From UBA4877 sp002399285 (GTDB lineage: Bacteria > Bacillota > Thermoanaerobacteria > Thermoanaerobacterales > UBA4877), in NCBI GenBank assembly GCA_036771835.1, contig DAIPGN010000002.1, positions 1 to 64,000 on the forward strand: 64,000 nucleotides of DNA, in the 5' to 3' direction. The position numbers and the translations under genes were made by a program. Below the pieces are notes generated by a model, which was not told where the DNA came from, searched no databases, and worked only from the letters and a program-made list of their open reading frames with translations. Shown in pieces: positions 53,270-62,305 of this stretch. Every line of letters starts with the position of its first letter. Position 1 is the first letter of the stretch.

Positions 53270-53940
53270 CTCGCAAACCTATGCCGGCCAATAACGGTTA
53301 TTACTTGCCTGGACCATATCCAGCCGCTCGTGGCTTTAGCCGGATTGTAGTAATAGATCGCCCCGCCGGAAGGGTCCCAGCCGCTTAAAGCATCCCGTGC
53401 CGCCCTTATCGAATCGCTGTCCGGCTCCAGCCACATCTGACCGTCCGCGACCGCAGTAAAGGCGCCCGGCTGATATATCACCCCGGAAATGGAATTGGGA
53501 AACTTAGAACTCTTCACCCTGTTTAAAATCACGGCGCCGACAGCTACCTTCCCGACATACGGCTCGCCCCTCGCCTCACCGTGTATCAGCCTGGCCAGCA
53601 CCATATAGTCGTCCCTGTTGGATACGCCCCGTGACGGAGACGCGGCGGATGCCGCAGTGATCCTCATTCCCAGAGCGCGTTTTGTCGCGTTGCCCATGAT
53701 GCCGTCAGGCGTAATTCCATTCTTTTTTTGGAATTTTATAACGGCCTGATACAGTTTTGCCCCATACACCGAGTCCAGAACGCCCTTATAATAACCCCAG
53801 TTTTTTAAATTCTTTTGCGCCTGCAATACCTCCCCTCCCTTGGATCCCCATGACAGGGAAGCACAGTAAGCCGCTCCCTCTATACCCATCGTCATTACCA
53901 AGATCATTGTCAAAAACAGACTTTTATATCTTCTCTGCAT
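53266..53940 (-). CDS. sleB: Spore cortex-lytic enzyme SleB
   Basis: A 224-residue protein with signal peptide (to about 27), a peptidoglycan-binding domain (about 30-92; QAQKNLKNWGYYKGVLDSVYG) and a lytic transglycosylase Hydrolase_2 domain (about 108-224) with HGEARGEPYVGKVAVGAV; catalytic Glu122. It degrades cortex peptidoglycan during germination. First gene of the sleB-ypeB pair, likely expressed in the forespore. Confidence 0.95.
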   Translation of the reverse strand: MQRRYKSLFLTMILVMTMGIEGAAYCASLSWGSKGGEVLQAQKNLKNWGYYKGVLDSVYGAKLYQAVIKFQKKNGITPDGIMGNATKRALGMRITAASAASPSRGVSNRDDYMVLARLIHGEARGEPYVGKVAVGAVILNRVKSSKFPNSISGVIYQPGAFTAVADGQMWLEPDSDSIRAARDALSGWDPSGGAIYYYNPAKATSGWIWSRQVITVIGRHRFAR

Positions 53941-54115
53941 GATATCTCCTCACAGTCTTCGATAATCATCATATTCTCTGTATAATCGCTATTTTTTGTC
54001 TAAAGCAGTATTTTTATTCTCAGTAGTTAATTCATATAATATATTAAAAAGACTGAAAATAATTTTACCGCGTCAACGGTATATATAATCAAATAAATAT
54101 ATGGGAGGGATAGCT

Positions 54116-55759
54116 TTGAAAGGGAAAACAGCGGTTTTAACGGTAGTGCTTCTTGTCTTGAGCATGGCCCTGTCCGCATGCGGAGTCCAAAACACCGGAC
54201 AGAACAAGCAGCAGTCTTCACCCGGCGATCAGGTAAAACCGGCGGAGATAACGGCAAATCTGCAGACCGAACCTCAAAGTATAGATCCCGCAAAAAACAC
54301 GGCCATCGACGGAGGTACCGTCATCTATCACGTCTTTGAGGGACTGACCCGCCTGGATAAAAACAACAAAGCCCAGCCCGCCGTGGCAAAGAGCTGGGAT
54401 ATATCGGCGGACAACCTCACCTACACGTTCCATCTGCGGGACGGCGTCAAATGGTCCGACGGCACAGCCGTAACCGCAAAGGATTTTGAATATGCGTGGA
54501 AGAGAGTGCTGAACCCAGATACCGGCTCGGAGTATGCGTATCAGCTGTATTACATCAAGAATGGAGAGAAGTACAATACCGGCAAGGCAAAGGCCGAGGA
54601 TGTCGGCGTTGCGGCCAAGGGCGACGGCACTTTAGTGCTTACCCTGGAGTCGCCCACGCCTTATATACTGGAACTTCTGGCATTCTTTACTTATATGCCC
54701 GTAAGGAAGGATATTGTGGAGGCACATCCCGAGGACTGGACACAGTCCCCCAATACTTATATAGGCGACGGGGCCTTTGTCATGGACGCCTGGAACCACA
54801 ATGACTCTATCATCCTTGGAAAAAATCCTGAGTATTGGGATATTAAGAGGATCAAACCCGACAAAGTCACATTTTTGATGATAAACGACTCCAGCACCGA
54901 ACTGGCGGAGTTTGAAAACGGCCGCCTTGACTTTGGAAGCAATCCGCCCGCCGATGATTTTCAGCGGCTGAAAGAGAAGGGCGTGCTGAACATAGACCCC
55001 AATCTGGCTACCTATGGGTATTTGTTCAATACGAAGGCAGCGCCCTTTGACGACCCCAAGGTCAGAAAGGCATTTTCCCTGGCCATAGACAGAAAGGCCA
55101 TAGTGGAAACGCCTCCGTCCACCGGCGAAAAACCTGCGGGCGGATGGGTATCCCCCGGTATACCCGATGCGGACCCGACCAAGGACTTCAGGGACGTAGG
55201 TGGAAACTATTATGATATAGATAAGGCCGACGCCGAAGAGGCTCAGAAGCTGCTTTCCGAGGCCGGCTACCCCGGAGGCAAGGGCCTGCCTAAGGTAACG
55301 CTGCTGTATAATACCAGCGAGGATCATAAGCGGATAGCAGAGATGCTGCAGGAGATGTGGAAGAAAAACCTGGGCGTGGACGTGCAGCTTTCCAATGAGG
55401 AGTGGCAGGTATTTTTGCAGGACAGGGCAAACGGCAAATATCAGCTGGCACGGCTGGGATGGTTTGCCGACTATATAGACCCCATGACCTTCCTCGACAT
55501 GTTCACCACGGGCAGCGGCAACAATGACGCCGATTGGAGTAATGCGGAATACGATAAGCTGATAGCCAAGGCCAAGCAGACAAACGATCCTGCCGAGCGC
55601 ATGAAATACATGCATCAGGCCGAGGATATCCTCATGGACCAAATGGTGGTATTGCCCATATACTTCTATATAGACGACTACGTCGCGCAGACCAATCTCA
55701 AGGGGTATCACGAGGACCCGTTGGGATACAGTTATTTCCACGAGGCATATAAGGAATAG
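54116..55759 (+). CDS. OppA-type oligopeptide-binding lipoprotein
   Basis: A 547-residue lipoprotein (start TTG after GGAGGG; lipobox LSAC gives Cys22). SBP_bac_5 family: TEPQSIDPAKNTA, HLRDGVKWSDGTAVTAKDFEYAWKR and FSLAIDRKAIV are typical. It binds peptides for an ABC importer whose other subunits are not in the window. It is closely related to the protein at 62306-63937, so the two arose by duplication. Monocistronic. Confidence 0.93.
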   Translation: MKGKTAVLTVVLLVLSMALSACGVQNTGQNKQQSSPGDQVKPAEITANLQTEPQSIDPAKNTAIDGGTVIYHVFEGLTRLDKNNKAQPAVAKSWDISADNLTYTFHLRDGVKWSDGTAVTAKDFEYAWKRVLNPDTGSEYAYQLYYIKNGEKYNTGKAKAEDVGVAAKGDGTLVLTLESPTPYILELLAFFTYMPVRKDIVEAHPEDWTQSPNTYIGDGAFVMDAWNHNDSIILGKNPEYWDIKRIKPDKVTFLMINDSSTELAEFENGRLDFGSNPPADDFQRLKEKGVLNIDPNLATYGYLFNTKAAPFDDPKVRKAFSLAIDRKAIVETPPSTGEKPAGGWVSPGIPDADPTKDFRDVGGNYYDIDKADAEEAQKLLSEAGYPGGKGLPKVTLLYNTSEDHKRIAEMLQEMWKKNLGVDVQLSNEEWQVFLQDRANGKYQLARLGWFADYIDPMTFLDMFTTGSGNNDADWSNAEYDKLIAKAKQTNDPAERMKYMHQAEDILMDQMVVLPIYFYIDDYVAQTNLKGYHEDPLGYSYFHEAYKE

Positions 55760-55766
55760 GACATAT

Positions 55767-55806
55767 AAAGATCAGTCTCCCGAAAGTTATGAGAGGCTGA
55801 TCTTTT
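55767..55806. terminator. Bidirectional terminator between the OppA gene and the convergent gene
   Basis: AAAGATCAG-TCTC pairs with GAG-GCTGATCTTT; runs of A and T on both sides suit both strands. Confidence 0.65.
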
Positions 55807-55809
55807 ATG

Positions 55810-56690
55810 TTACTTTTCACCGCCGGTGGTCAGCGGAAATGTGACTTTCCAGTTTCCCTTCGTGTTCATCCTATTGGAATAGTAGTCTCCCAGCAGCTTA
55901 TAGTTTGCTATCTCATCCGGTGAAACATCGAAGATGAATTCCTGATAGTCGGTGCGCTCGCCGGTATTCATATCCTCCGCAAAGGAAATACTGTCATAGA
56001 ACACATTGTTTCCTCCGGCATCGGTCAGCCGAAGGTCCCCATGGGTATCCAGCGTCAGTTTATCCCGCGTCATTACCTGAATGTGCAATTCATCATTTAT
56101 ATAGCCTATCCCCGTTATATCCATGCCTTCTCCCGCGGAACATATGGGGTCTCCGGGAATCAGCACCGTATATGAGTCGGGTTCCCTTCCATTGACGGAG
56201 GAATATCCGACGACCGTATACTTAATTCCATATCCCGAGTTGAGCACATATGTGTCCTCTGCTTTGACGGCCGAGGTTAGATCAAGCGGAATTGGGATAT
56301 TCTCCTCAGTTACCTTGCGGCTAAGAAATTCCCTCACAGAAAACGTCACCTTACTTTTTCCCGGTGCAATGTCTTTGCCGTTCATTGTGGAGATAGTGAT
56401 GAGAAAAGCCGCGGTATTGGTCTTTTCATCGAATGCTGCCTGCGTGCAGTTTGCCGCGCTGTCAAAGGGAATATGCAAAGAATAGCTGTCAAACAGATCT
56501 GTGGCGGCATCCACCCTGCCTCCGGTGAGGTCGCGCATCGTTACGTAGATCTGCGCCGTGTCGCCGTGAATATGCGTAGATACGACCTCCATGCGGATGC
56601 CGTTGTCATCGCAGGATTCCTCTATGGGAATGAAATACTGTGCGGCCGCCGGCGAAACCCCCCTCTCTACAATTAATACCTTTTAAAGAT
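55810..56690 (-). pseudogene. Truncated DUF4179/DUF5643-like surface protein
   Basis: An open frame without a credible start. It begins in KVLIVERGVSPAAAQYFIP (no ATG/GTG/TTG start before the ATG at 56592) and continues with NGIRMEVVSTHIHGDTAQIY, then beta-rich sequence to the stop. It looks like the C-terminal region of proteins that normally have an N-terminal cytosolic part and a membrane span. The first ATG would give 260 residues, but homologous sequence precedes it. Function unknown. Confidence 0.55.
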
Positions 56691-56698
56691 ATTAAAAT

Positions 56699-56721
56699 GG
56701 CATGGTCTTAATGGCCATGCC
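56699..56721 (-). terminator. Terminator of spoIIR
   Basis: On the minus strand GGCATGG pairs with CCATGCC around 9 bases, followed by ATTTTAA; modest T run. Confidence 0.5.
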
Positions 56722-56752
56722 TCTATATCATATATTAAATTTCACCGCCGCC

Positions 56753-57409
56753 TTAATCAAGCGCCTTCTTTTGGAATGCAAGCTTGAATGTATCCGTGAC
56801 CTTGCTTGCGATGTTCTCTATTATTTCAACGCCCTTCAGCCTGATCTGCGGTTTGTCGGTGGATATCTGCTCGATCTCCTTATCCGTAAGAACCTTGGAC
56901 AGTTCCTCCTTGGTCTTGGCATCGGCCTGGCCGTGAGCCACGTCTATGAAACAGAGGGGCGGAAACATCACGCACCACCAGTTCTTGCCCTTGCCCTCGC
57001 CTATTACCACGCGCAGCGCGTCATAGTCGCCTGCCGGCAGGGTAATGTCTCCATAGGACTTCACCGGAAATTCGTATCTTCCCATGGCCACCGTGACAGG
57101 GTAATCATATCCCTCGCGCCTTATTACCTCCTGCGCCCTGCTGGAGATCTCGTCCAGCCGTCCGCTGATTATCCTGCCCGCATCCTCTTTGCTGTCGGCA
57201 CCGGCAAGGCAGCCGCTGAGATAGCCCGTGACCGCATCCTTCACTTTAAGCTTTAACTGCTGGTCTTGCGGATCATCGCTGTTGGCTATGCAGTGAAACC
57301 TGAGCAGCTTGCCGGACAGGTCCTGTTGCAGGCTGTCCTGCGGCATGATATACCCTGTAAGCAATGCGGTCATCATTATTACCGTTAATATCACGGCTGT
57401 CCATTTCAT
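56753..57409 (-). CDS. spoIIR: Stage II sporulation protein R
   Basis: A 218-residue secreted signalling protein made in the forespore. It has a signal peptide or N-terminal span (AVILTVIMMTALLTGYI) and family blocks LLRFHCIANSDDPQDQQLKLKV and GKNWWCVMFPPLCFID. SpoIIR triggers SpoIIGA to process pro-sigma-E in the mother cell. AGGTGGGG lies before the ATG. Direct evidence of a sporulating host. Confidence 0.95.
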   Translation of the reverse strand: MKWTAVILTVIMMTALLTGYIMPQDSLQQDLSGKLLRFHCIANSDDPQDQQLKLKVKDAVTGYLSGCLAGADSKEDAGRIISGRLDEISSRAQEVIRREGYDYPVTVAMGRYEFPVKSYGDITLPAGDYDALRVVIGEGKGKNWWCVMFPPLCFIDVAHGQADAKTKEELSKVLTDKEIEQISTDKPQIRLKGVEIIENIASKVTDTFKLAFQKKALD

Positions 57410-57485
57410 ACAAAAACCCCACCTTTCTTCGCTATTTAGAATTATTAACAGCAGGCAGGGATTTTATACATTTATAGAAATATTT

Positions 57486-58214
57486 CTATTCAAGTATACT
57501 TTTCGCCATGGCAAGATCTTCCGGCTTATCGACGTCGTTTCCGATCTCGGCATAATCCGAGATTATGGCTTTGGCCGTTATATTGAGCATACCGCATACC
57601 TTTTTTTCCACCATCTCTATGGTAAGATTTTTACATAAATAGGCAAATATGAGTCCAGGCCCCAACAGAGTCCCCATTTTCATAGGATTTTTCCTGTTTT
57701 CAATGGCATGGCGCATGACCGGCATACACCGTTCTATAATGGACGGATTCAAATAAAAAATATTGCCGCCGGTGAAGGTACCGTCTTTCAAGGTTACATA
57801 CGTTCTCTTGGCTCCGGGAAATTTCTGCTCGCACACATTTTTAGCAACAATGGGATAGCAAAAGTCCACGCCCACCCCTTCGGACTTTTCTATGAAATCC
57901 CTTATGGCATCCGAGGTGATGTAGGGTATATCGCCCGCCATGATAATAATGCGGCTGTCGCCCGCAAATCTCTCTATACCCCTCATGACGTTCTCAAGAA
58001 TATCCGGATTTCCCTCCGCAAACTCCAGTCCATTCGCGTCGCAAAATCTGCCGACTTCTCCGTTTCCCACGGCAAGGATCCTATCGATCATACCGGAGCC
58101 CTCGGCGGCGTCCGCCACATAGGACAGCATCGGTTTGCCGTTTATATCGGCCAGTGCTTTGCCCGGTATCTTTTCCGTTTCGCTGTTTCCCGCTAAGATT
58201 ACAGCATTTAACAT
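57486..58214 (-). CDS. Nucleotidyltransferase family protein (MobA-like)
   Basis: A 242-residue NTP_transf_3 protein. LNAVILAGNSETEKIPGKALADINGKPM is the nucleotide-binding start, and AGDIPYITSDAI carries the metal Asp. The substrate is unknown; sugar-phosphate and molybdopterin cytidylyl transfer are both known in the family. It is third in the ispE-GntR-nucleotidyltransferase operon. Confidence 0.82.
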   Translation of the reverse strand: MLNAVILAGNSETEKIPGKALADINGKPMLSYVADAAEGSGMIDRILAVGNGEVGRFCDANGLEFAEGNPDILENVMRGIERFAGDSRIIIMAGDIPYITSDAIRDFIEKSEGVGVDFCYPIVAKNVCEQKFPGAKRTYVTLKDGTFTGGNIFYLNPSIIERCMPVMRHAIENRKNPMKMGTLLGPGLIFAYLCKNLTIEMVEKKVCGMLNITAKAIISDYAEIGNDVDKPEDLAMAKSILE

Positions 58215-58226
58215 AATTAACCACCT

Positions 58227-58904
58227 TTATCTAGTATCGGTTTTGTTGAGAGATTTCAAAAAGTCCTCTCTGGTCGACTCCATATGCTTTTCCGCCGCCC
58301 TTCTTGCGGCTCCGGGAGCACGTCTCTTTATGGCCTCGAGTACGCTGCCATGCTCGAGTATCAGTTTGCTCGGCCTGCTGTAAGCTTCAAGGTACATCAT
58401 TCTGAACCGCTTCAGCTGTTCCTGCAGATTGCTGTATACCTGTATCAGCCTGTCATTTCTGGTCGACTGAAATATCAGATTGTGAAACTGCGTATCCGTA
58501 TCCATTATACCCTTTATATCGCCGTTATCTACATAGACCTTGAAATTTTCCATGACGTCCGAGAGCGAGCGCAGTTCCTCATCCGACATCCTCTCCGCGG
58601 CAAGGGACGCGGCCAGGCCCTCCAGCACGGTCCTTACCTCAAAATCATCCATTATATCCTTCTGTGAGAGATCGGATACATAGACGCCCTTCCTCGGCAC
58701 CATGACGACAAGCCCTTCCATCTCCAGCTTCCTTAAGGCCTCCCTCACGGGCGTACGGCTGACTCCCAATTTTGACGCCAGCTGCACCTCCATGAGCCGC
58801 TCGCCGGGTTTATATTTGCCTGACATAATGGCCTCCTTGGTATAATCGAATACCAGATCCCTCAAAGGTTTATAAGATTCGACAGGATTAAAATCATCAT
58901 CCAT
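58227..58904 (-). CDS. GntR-family (FadR subfamily) regulator
   Basis: A 225-residue regulator: winged HTH (KPGERLMEVQLASKLGVSRTPVREALRKLEMEGLV, about 36-70) and an all-helical FCD ligand domain with likely metal ligands (HNLIF, EHGSVLEAI). The second ATG, 6 bases after AGGTGAG, is chosen. It lies 11 bases after ispE. Confidence 0.9.
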   Translation of the reverse strand: MDDDFNPVESYKPLRDLVFDYTKEAIMSGKYKPGERLMEVQLASKLGVSRTPVREALRKLEMEGLVVMVPRKGVYVSDLSQKDIMDDFEVRTVLEGLAASLAAERMSDEELRSLSDVMENFKVYVDNGDIKGIMDTDTQFHNLIFQSTRNDRLIQVYSNLQEQLKRFRMMYLEAYSRPSKLILEHGSVLEAIKRRAPGAARRAAEKHMESTREDFLKSLNKTDTR

Positions 58905-58915
58905 ACACATCTCAC

Positions 58916-59728
58916 CTAGATCGTTTTAGTATAGTAAACAAAAGGATATTTCCTTTTGAGAACCTCATACGCTCTCATCAAAGTATTCCGGCTGCGGAAA
59001 ATGCCGAAGACTGCCGAACCGCTCCCTGTCATCATGGCTGCGGCGGCACCGCGTTCCACAAGATCCCTCTTTATATCCCCGATGGAAGGCAGTACCTTGA
59101 AGGCGGCTGTCTCCAGTACATTCACCATGTCGCTGGTATCTAAGGAAAGATAATTATCCAGAAAACTGCCGATATCACCGTGACTATATTCCATGCCGTC
59201 GAGCATACCGTATATCTTCTTGGTCGAAATGGAGGCCTTGGGCTTTATAATGAGCAGATCCACAGAGATCGGCCGCAGGGCAGTGATCACTTCGCCCCTG
59301 CCCTCTGCCAGCGCCATTCCTCCCTCTATGAAGAAGGGAACGTCGCTGCCTACCTCGGCCGCGATGCCCTCGAGCTGCCTACCGGTCTTGCCGAGATGCC
59401 ATAATCTGTTCAGTCCCACGAGCACCCGTGCCGCGTCGGAGCTGCCGCCTCCCATCCCCGAACCTATCGGGATATGCTTCTTTATACGTATATATGCGCC
59501 TAAGCCGGTCCTGTCCCCCCTGAGGAGACAGGCGGCTTTATAAGCTAAGTTTATCTCTTCCGGCATATTCGTCATGTCCACCCGTATGCCCCTCGATGCA
59601 GGCCTTATGTATACCGTGTCATGCAGGCCTATGGTATGCATGACCGTCACTATATCGTGATACCCGTCGTCACGCCGGCCTAAGACGTCAAGAAAAAGAT
59701 TTATTTTTGCATGTGCTTTTAAAAACAT
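58916..59728 (-). CDS. ispE: 4-diphosphocytidyl-2-C-methyl-D-erythritol kinase
   Basis: A 270-residue GHMP kinase of the MEP isoprenoid pathway. Motifs: AHAKINLFLDVLGRRDDGYH (substrate site) and the ATP loop PIGSGMGGGSSDAARVL (about 93-109), with MTGSGSAVFG near the end. First gene of a three-gene operon. GGGG lies before the ATG. Normal length is about 290. Confidence 0.95.
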   Translation of the reverse strand: MFLKAHAKINLFLDVLGRRDDGYHDIVTVMHTIGLHDTVYIRPASRGIRVDMTNMPEEINLAYKAACLLRGDRTGLGAYIRIKKHIPIGSGMGGGSSDAARVLVGLNRLWHLGKTGRQLEGIAAEVGSDVPFFIEGGMALAEGRGEVITALRPISVDLLIIKPKASISTKKIYGMLDGMEYSHGDIGSFLDNYLSLDTSDMVNVLETAAFKVLPSIGDIKRDLVERGAAAAMMTGSGSAVFGIFRSRNTLMRAYEVLKRKYPFVYYTKTI

Positions 59729-59800
59729 GGATTACCCCTTATATTAGAGTTTTATTATATATGTCTCAATTATAATCATTTATCGAATGCCTGTAAATAG

Positions 59801-59827
59801 AAAAACAGCCGCCCTGTTATAGGCGGC
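59801..59827 (-). terminator. Terminator of the tdh-kbl operon
   Basis: On the minus strand GCCGCC-N8-GGCGGC is followed by TGTTTTT. It lies beyond repeat copy E. Confidence 0.75.
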
Positions 59828-59828
59828 C

Positions 59829-59902
59829 CAGATCAATGCCAAAGTCGCGCAATCGCAAAATTGCCCTGCACGATTTGCCACGGTCTGTCAGTTTGTTACA
59901 AA
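59829..59902 (+). repeat. 171-bp element family, copy E (short)
   Basis: It runs from CAGATCAATGCCAAAGTCGC through TGCACGATTTGCCACGGTCT to the kbl stop codon. The middle part is deleted as in copy C. Confidence 0.65.
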
Positions 59903-61081
59903 TTATATTATATTCAGTTTCTTGCCCACCTTGCCGAACACCTTGAGTGCAAAGTCCAGATCGTCTTTGGTATGCCCGGCGGTGACTATCGTCCTCACCC
60001 TGGCCTTGCCCATCGGCACCGTAGGATATACTATGCTCTGAGCAAAGACTCCTTCCTCGAACAGGCTGTCGCTGAGCGTATTCGCCAGTTTGCTGTCGCC
60101 CACCAATACGGGCGTTATCGGGGTCTCGCTGTGTCCCGTATCAAAGCCCATGTCCTTAAGAGCGGCTTTGAAGTACCTCGTGTTATCCCATAGCCTGTCG
60201 GTATAGGATGTGTCGGTCGAGAGTATGTCTATCGCGGCTATGCAGGCTGCCGTGGCACCCGGCGTCATCGCCGTGCTGAAGAGCAGGGGCCGGCCTCTTT
60301 GTATGAGATAATCCTTGAGCTCCTGCCTCCCTGCCACATATCCTCCCACCACTCCTATGGCCTTGGAAAGCGTGCCTATCTGAACGTCCACCCTGCCGTG
60401 CAGGTTGAAATGATCCACCGAGCCTCTTCCGCTTCTGCCCAATACGCCGCTGGCATGGGCATCGTCCACATACGTCATTGCTCCGTATTTCTCAGCCAGC
60501 TCTACTATCTCCGGAAGTTTTGCTATATCTCCGTCCATGCTGAATACGCCGTCGGTTATTATCAGCTTGTGATCATATGCCGAACAATCCTTGAGCACCC
60601 GCTCAAGGTCCCTCATATCGCTGTGTTTGAAGCGCTTTACGTCCGCCTTGCTCAGCCTGCAGCCGTCTATTATGCTGGCATGATTGAGCTCGTCGGATAT
60701 TATGACGTCGCCGGCATCCACAAGAGCGGCAATGGTACCCATGTTGGCAGTAAATCCCGACTGATATACGGTGACTGCTTCGACTCCCTTGAATTTTGCA
60801 AGCTTTTTCTCCAGTTCCTCATGGATGCTCATGTTGCCTATTATCGTTCTGACCGCTCCTGCGCCTGCGCCGTACTTCTCCGTAGCCGCAATCGTAGCCT
60901 CTTTCAGTTTCGGATTATTGGCCAGGCCAAGGTAGTTGTTGGACGACAGGTTGACGACCTCCTTGCCGTTGATCACCGATCTTGCGCCCTGAGGACTGCT
61001 CAGCACCTTGAGATCATGATAGAGCCCCTGCTCCTTCAGATCCGCGATCTTGTCCTTTAAAAACTCCAACTGGTTTGCCAC
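59903..61081 (-). CDS. kbl: Glycine C-acetyltransferase (2-amino-3-ketobutyrate CoA ligase)
   Basis: A 392-residue PLP enzyme cleaving 2-amino-3-ketobutyrate with CoA to glycine and acetyl-CoA. NLSSNNYLGLANNPKL is the typical start, the PLP Lys is in GTLSKAIGVVGG, and DDAHASGVLG holds the PLP Asp. GTG start with AGGAGGG. It follows tdh by 45 bases, so the pair degrades threonine. Confidence 0.96.
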   Translation of the reverse strand: MANQLEFLKDKIADLKEQGLYHDLKVLSSPQGARSVINGKEVVNLSSNNYLGLANNPKLKEATIAATEKYGAGAGAVRTIIGNMSIHEELEKKLAKFKGVEAVTVYQSGFTANMGTIAALVDAGDVIISDELNHASIIDGCRLSKADVKRFKHSDMRDLERVLKDCSAYDHKLIITDGVFSMDGDIAKLPEIVELAEKYGAMTYVDDAHASGVLGRSGRGSVDHFNLHGRVDVQIGTLSKAIGVVGGYVAGRQELKDYLIQRGRPLLFSTAMTPGATAACIAAIDILSTDTSYTDRLWDNTRYFKAALKDMGFDTGHSETPITPVLVGDSKLANTLSDSLFEEGVFAQSIVYPTVPMGKARVRTIVTAGHTKDDLDFALKVFGKVGKKLNII

Positions 61082-61126
61082 ATCTATCCCTCCTTAAATA
61101 TTATTCCTGATCATGCCATACTGTAA

Positions 61127-62155
61127 TTATGGCAGCAGGACCACCTTGCCGCAGTTGCCAGCGACCATCAGGTCCAGACCCTTCTTATAGTCGTCCAACG
61201 GCATCCTGTGCGTGATGATGGGGGCGACGTCTATCTTGCCCGAATCCAAAAATGCCCTGACATTGTACCATGTATCCCACAATTTCCTTCCGGTGACGCC
61301 GATTATGGTTATTCCCTTGAAGACCATATCGTTTCCCCAGTCAAAGGAAATATTGTTATCGGGCACTCCCAGCGCCACCATGACGCCGCCGGAGCGCATT
61401 GCCTTCAAGGCCTGGCTTATTGCCGTGTTGTTGCCGGACATCTCCAGGACGACGTCCACGCCCCGTCCGCCCGTGGCCTTACGGGTCTCGGAAACCACAT
61501 CCTGTTTGATCGGATTCAGCGCCAGATCCGAACCCATCTTGACCGAAAGATCTCTTCTGTAATCGTTTACTTCGCTGGTAAACACCGCCACGGCTCCCGC
61601 GGCCTTTGCCACCTGTATCGTCAGCAAACCGATAGGTCCGCAGCCGGTAACCAGAACAGTCTTGCCTACCAGATCCGTCGAAAGCGCCGTATGTACCGCG
61701 TTGCCCAAGGGCTCCTGTATGGACGCCACATCCGGCGGCAGCGAAGCAGCATTTTTCCATGCGTTTACGGCAGGTATCTTGACATATTCGGCAAAACAGC
61801 CGTCCATGTCCACTCCCAGTATGGACAGATCCTGGCATACGTCGGCATGGCCGGTCCTGCACTGATAGCACTTGCCGCATACCACATGGGTCTCCGCCGA
61901 CACATAGTCGCCGACCTTTACGTCTTCGACATCCTTGCCTGCCTCCACCACTTCGCCGCTGAACTCATGGCCCATGGTCTGAGGTGGATTTATCTTAGCC
62001 TTGGCCCAATCGTTCCACACATAAATATGGGCATCCGTTCCGCAGATCGAAGTTGCCTTTACCTTGACCAGTATTTCACCGGGGCCGGGCTTCGGCACCG
62101 GAATATCAACCATCTCCGCTCCCGGAGCAGGTTTCAGTTTTCTGACAGCCTTCAT
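61127..62155 (-). CDS. tdh: L-threonine 3-dehydrogenase
   Basis: A 342-residue zinc-dependent medium-chain dehydrogenase oxidising threonine to 2-amino-3-ketobutyrate with NAD. The catalytic zinc site is SICGTDAHIY and GHEFSGEV, the structural zinc region is CGKCYQCRTGHADVC, and the Rossmann motif is VTGCGPIGLLTIQ. First gene of the tdh-kbl operon. GGGGGG lies before the ATG. Confidence 0.95.
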   Translation of the reverse strand: MKAVRKLKPAPGAEMVDIPVPKPGPGEILVKVKATSICGTDAHIYVWNDWAKAKINPPQTMGHEFSGEVVEAGKDVEDVKVGDYVSAETHVVCGKCYQCRTGHADVCQDLSILGVDMDGCFAEYVKIPAVNAWKNAASLPPDVASIQEPLGNAVHTALSTDLVGKTVLVTGCGPIGLLTIQVAKAAGAVAVFTSEVNDYRRDLSVKMGSDLALNPIKQDVVSETRKATGGRGVDVVLEMSGNNTAISQALKAMRSGGVMVALGVPDNNISFDWGNDMVFKGITIIGVTGRKLWDTWYNVRAFLDSGKIDVAPIITHRMPLDDYKKGLDLMVAGNCGKVVLLP

Positions 62156-62263
62156 AAAAATCCCCCCATATCATTTTTATTTCTCCTTTTATTTTAAACC
62201 TTATAAATATTTATGTAAAGACATAAAATCGCTTCCTGTCCACGTACGGCGCACAAAAAACCT

Positions 62264-62296
62264 CAAAAAAAGACGGCTCGAAACGAACCGTCTTTA
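62264..62296 (-). terminator. Terminator of the second OppA gene
   Basis: On the minus strand AAAGACGGTTCG pairs with CGAGCCGTCTTT and is followed by Ts. Confidence 0.8.
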
Positions 62297-62305
62297 CGCT
62301 GTCTG

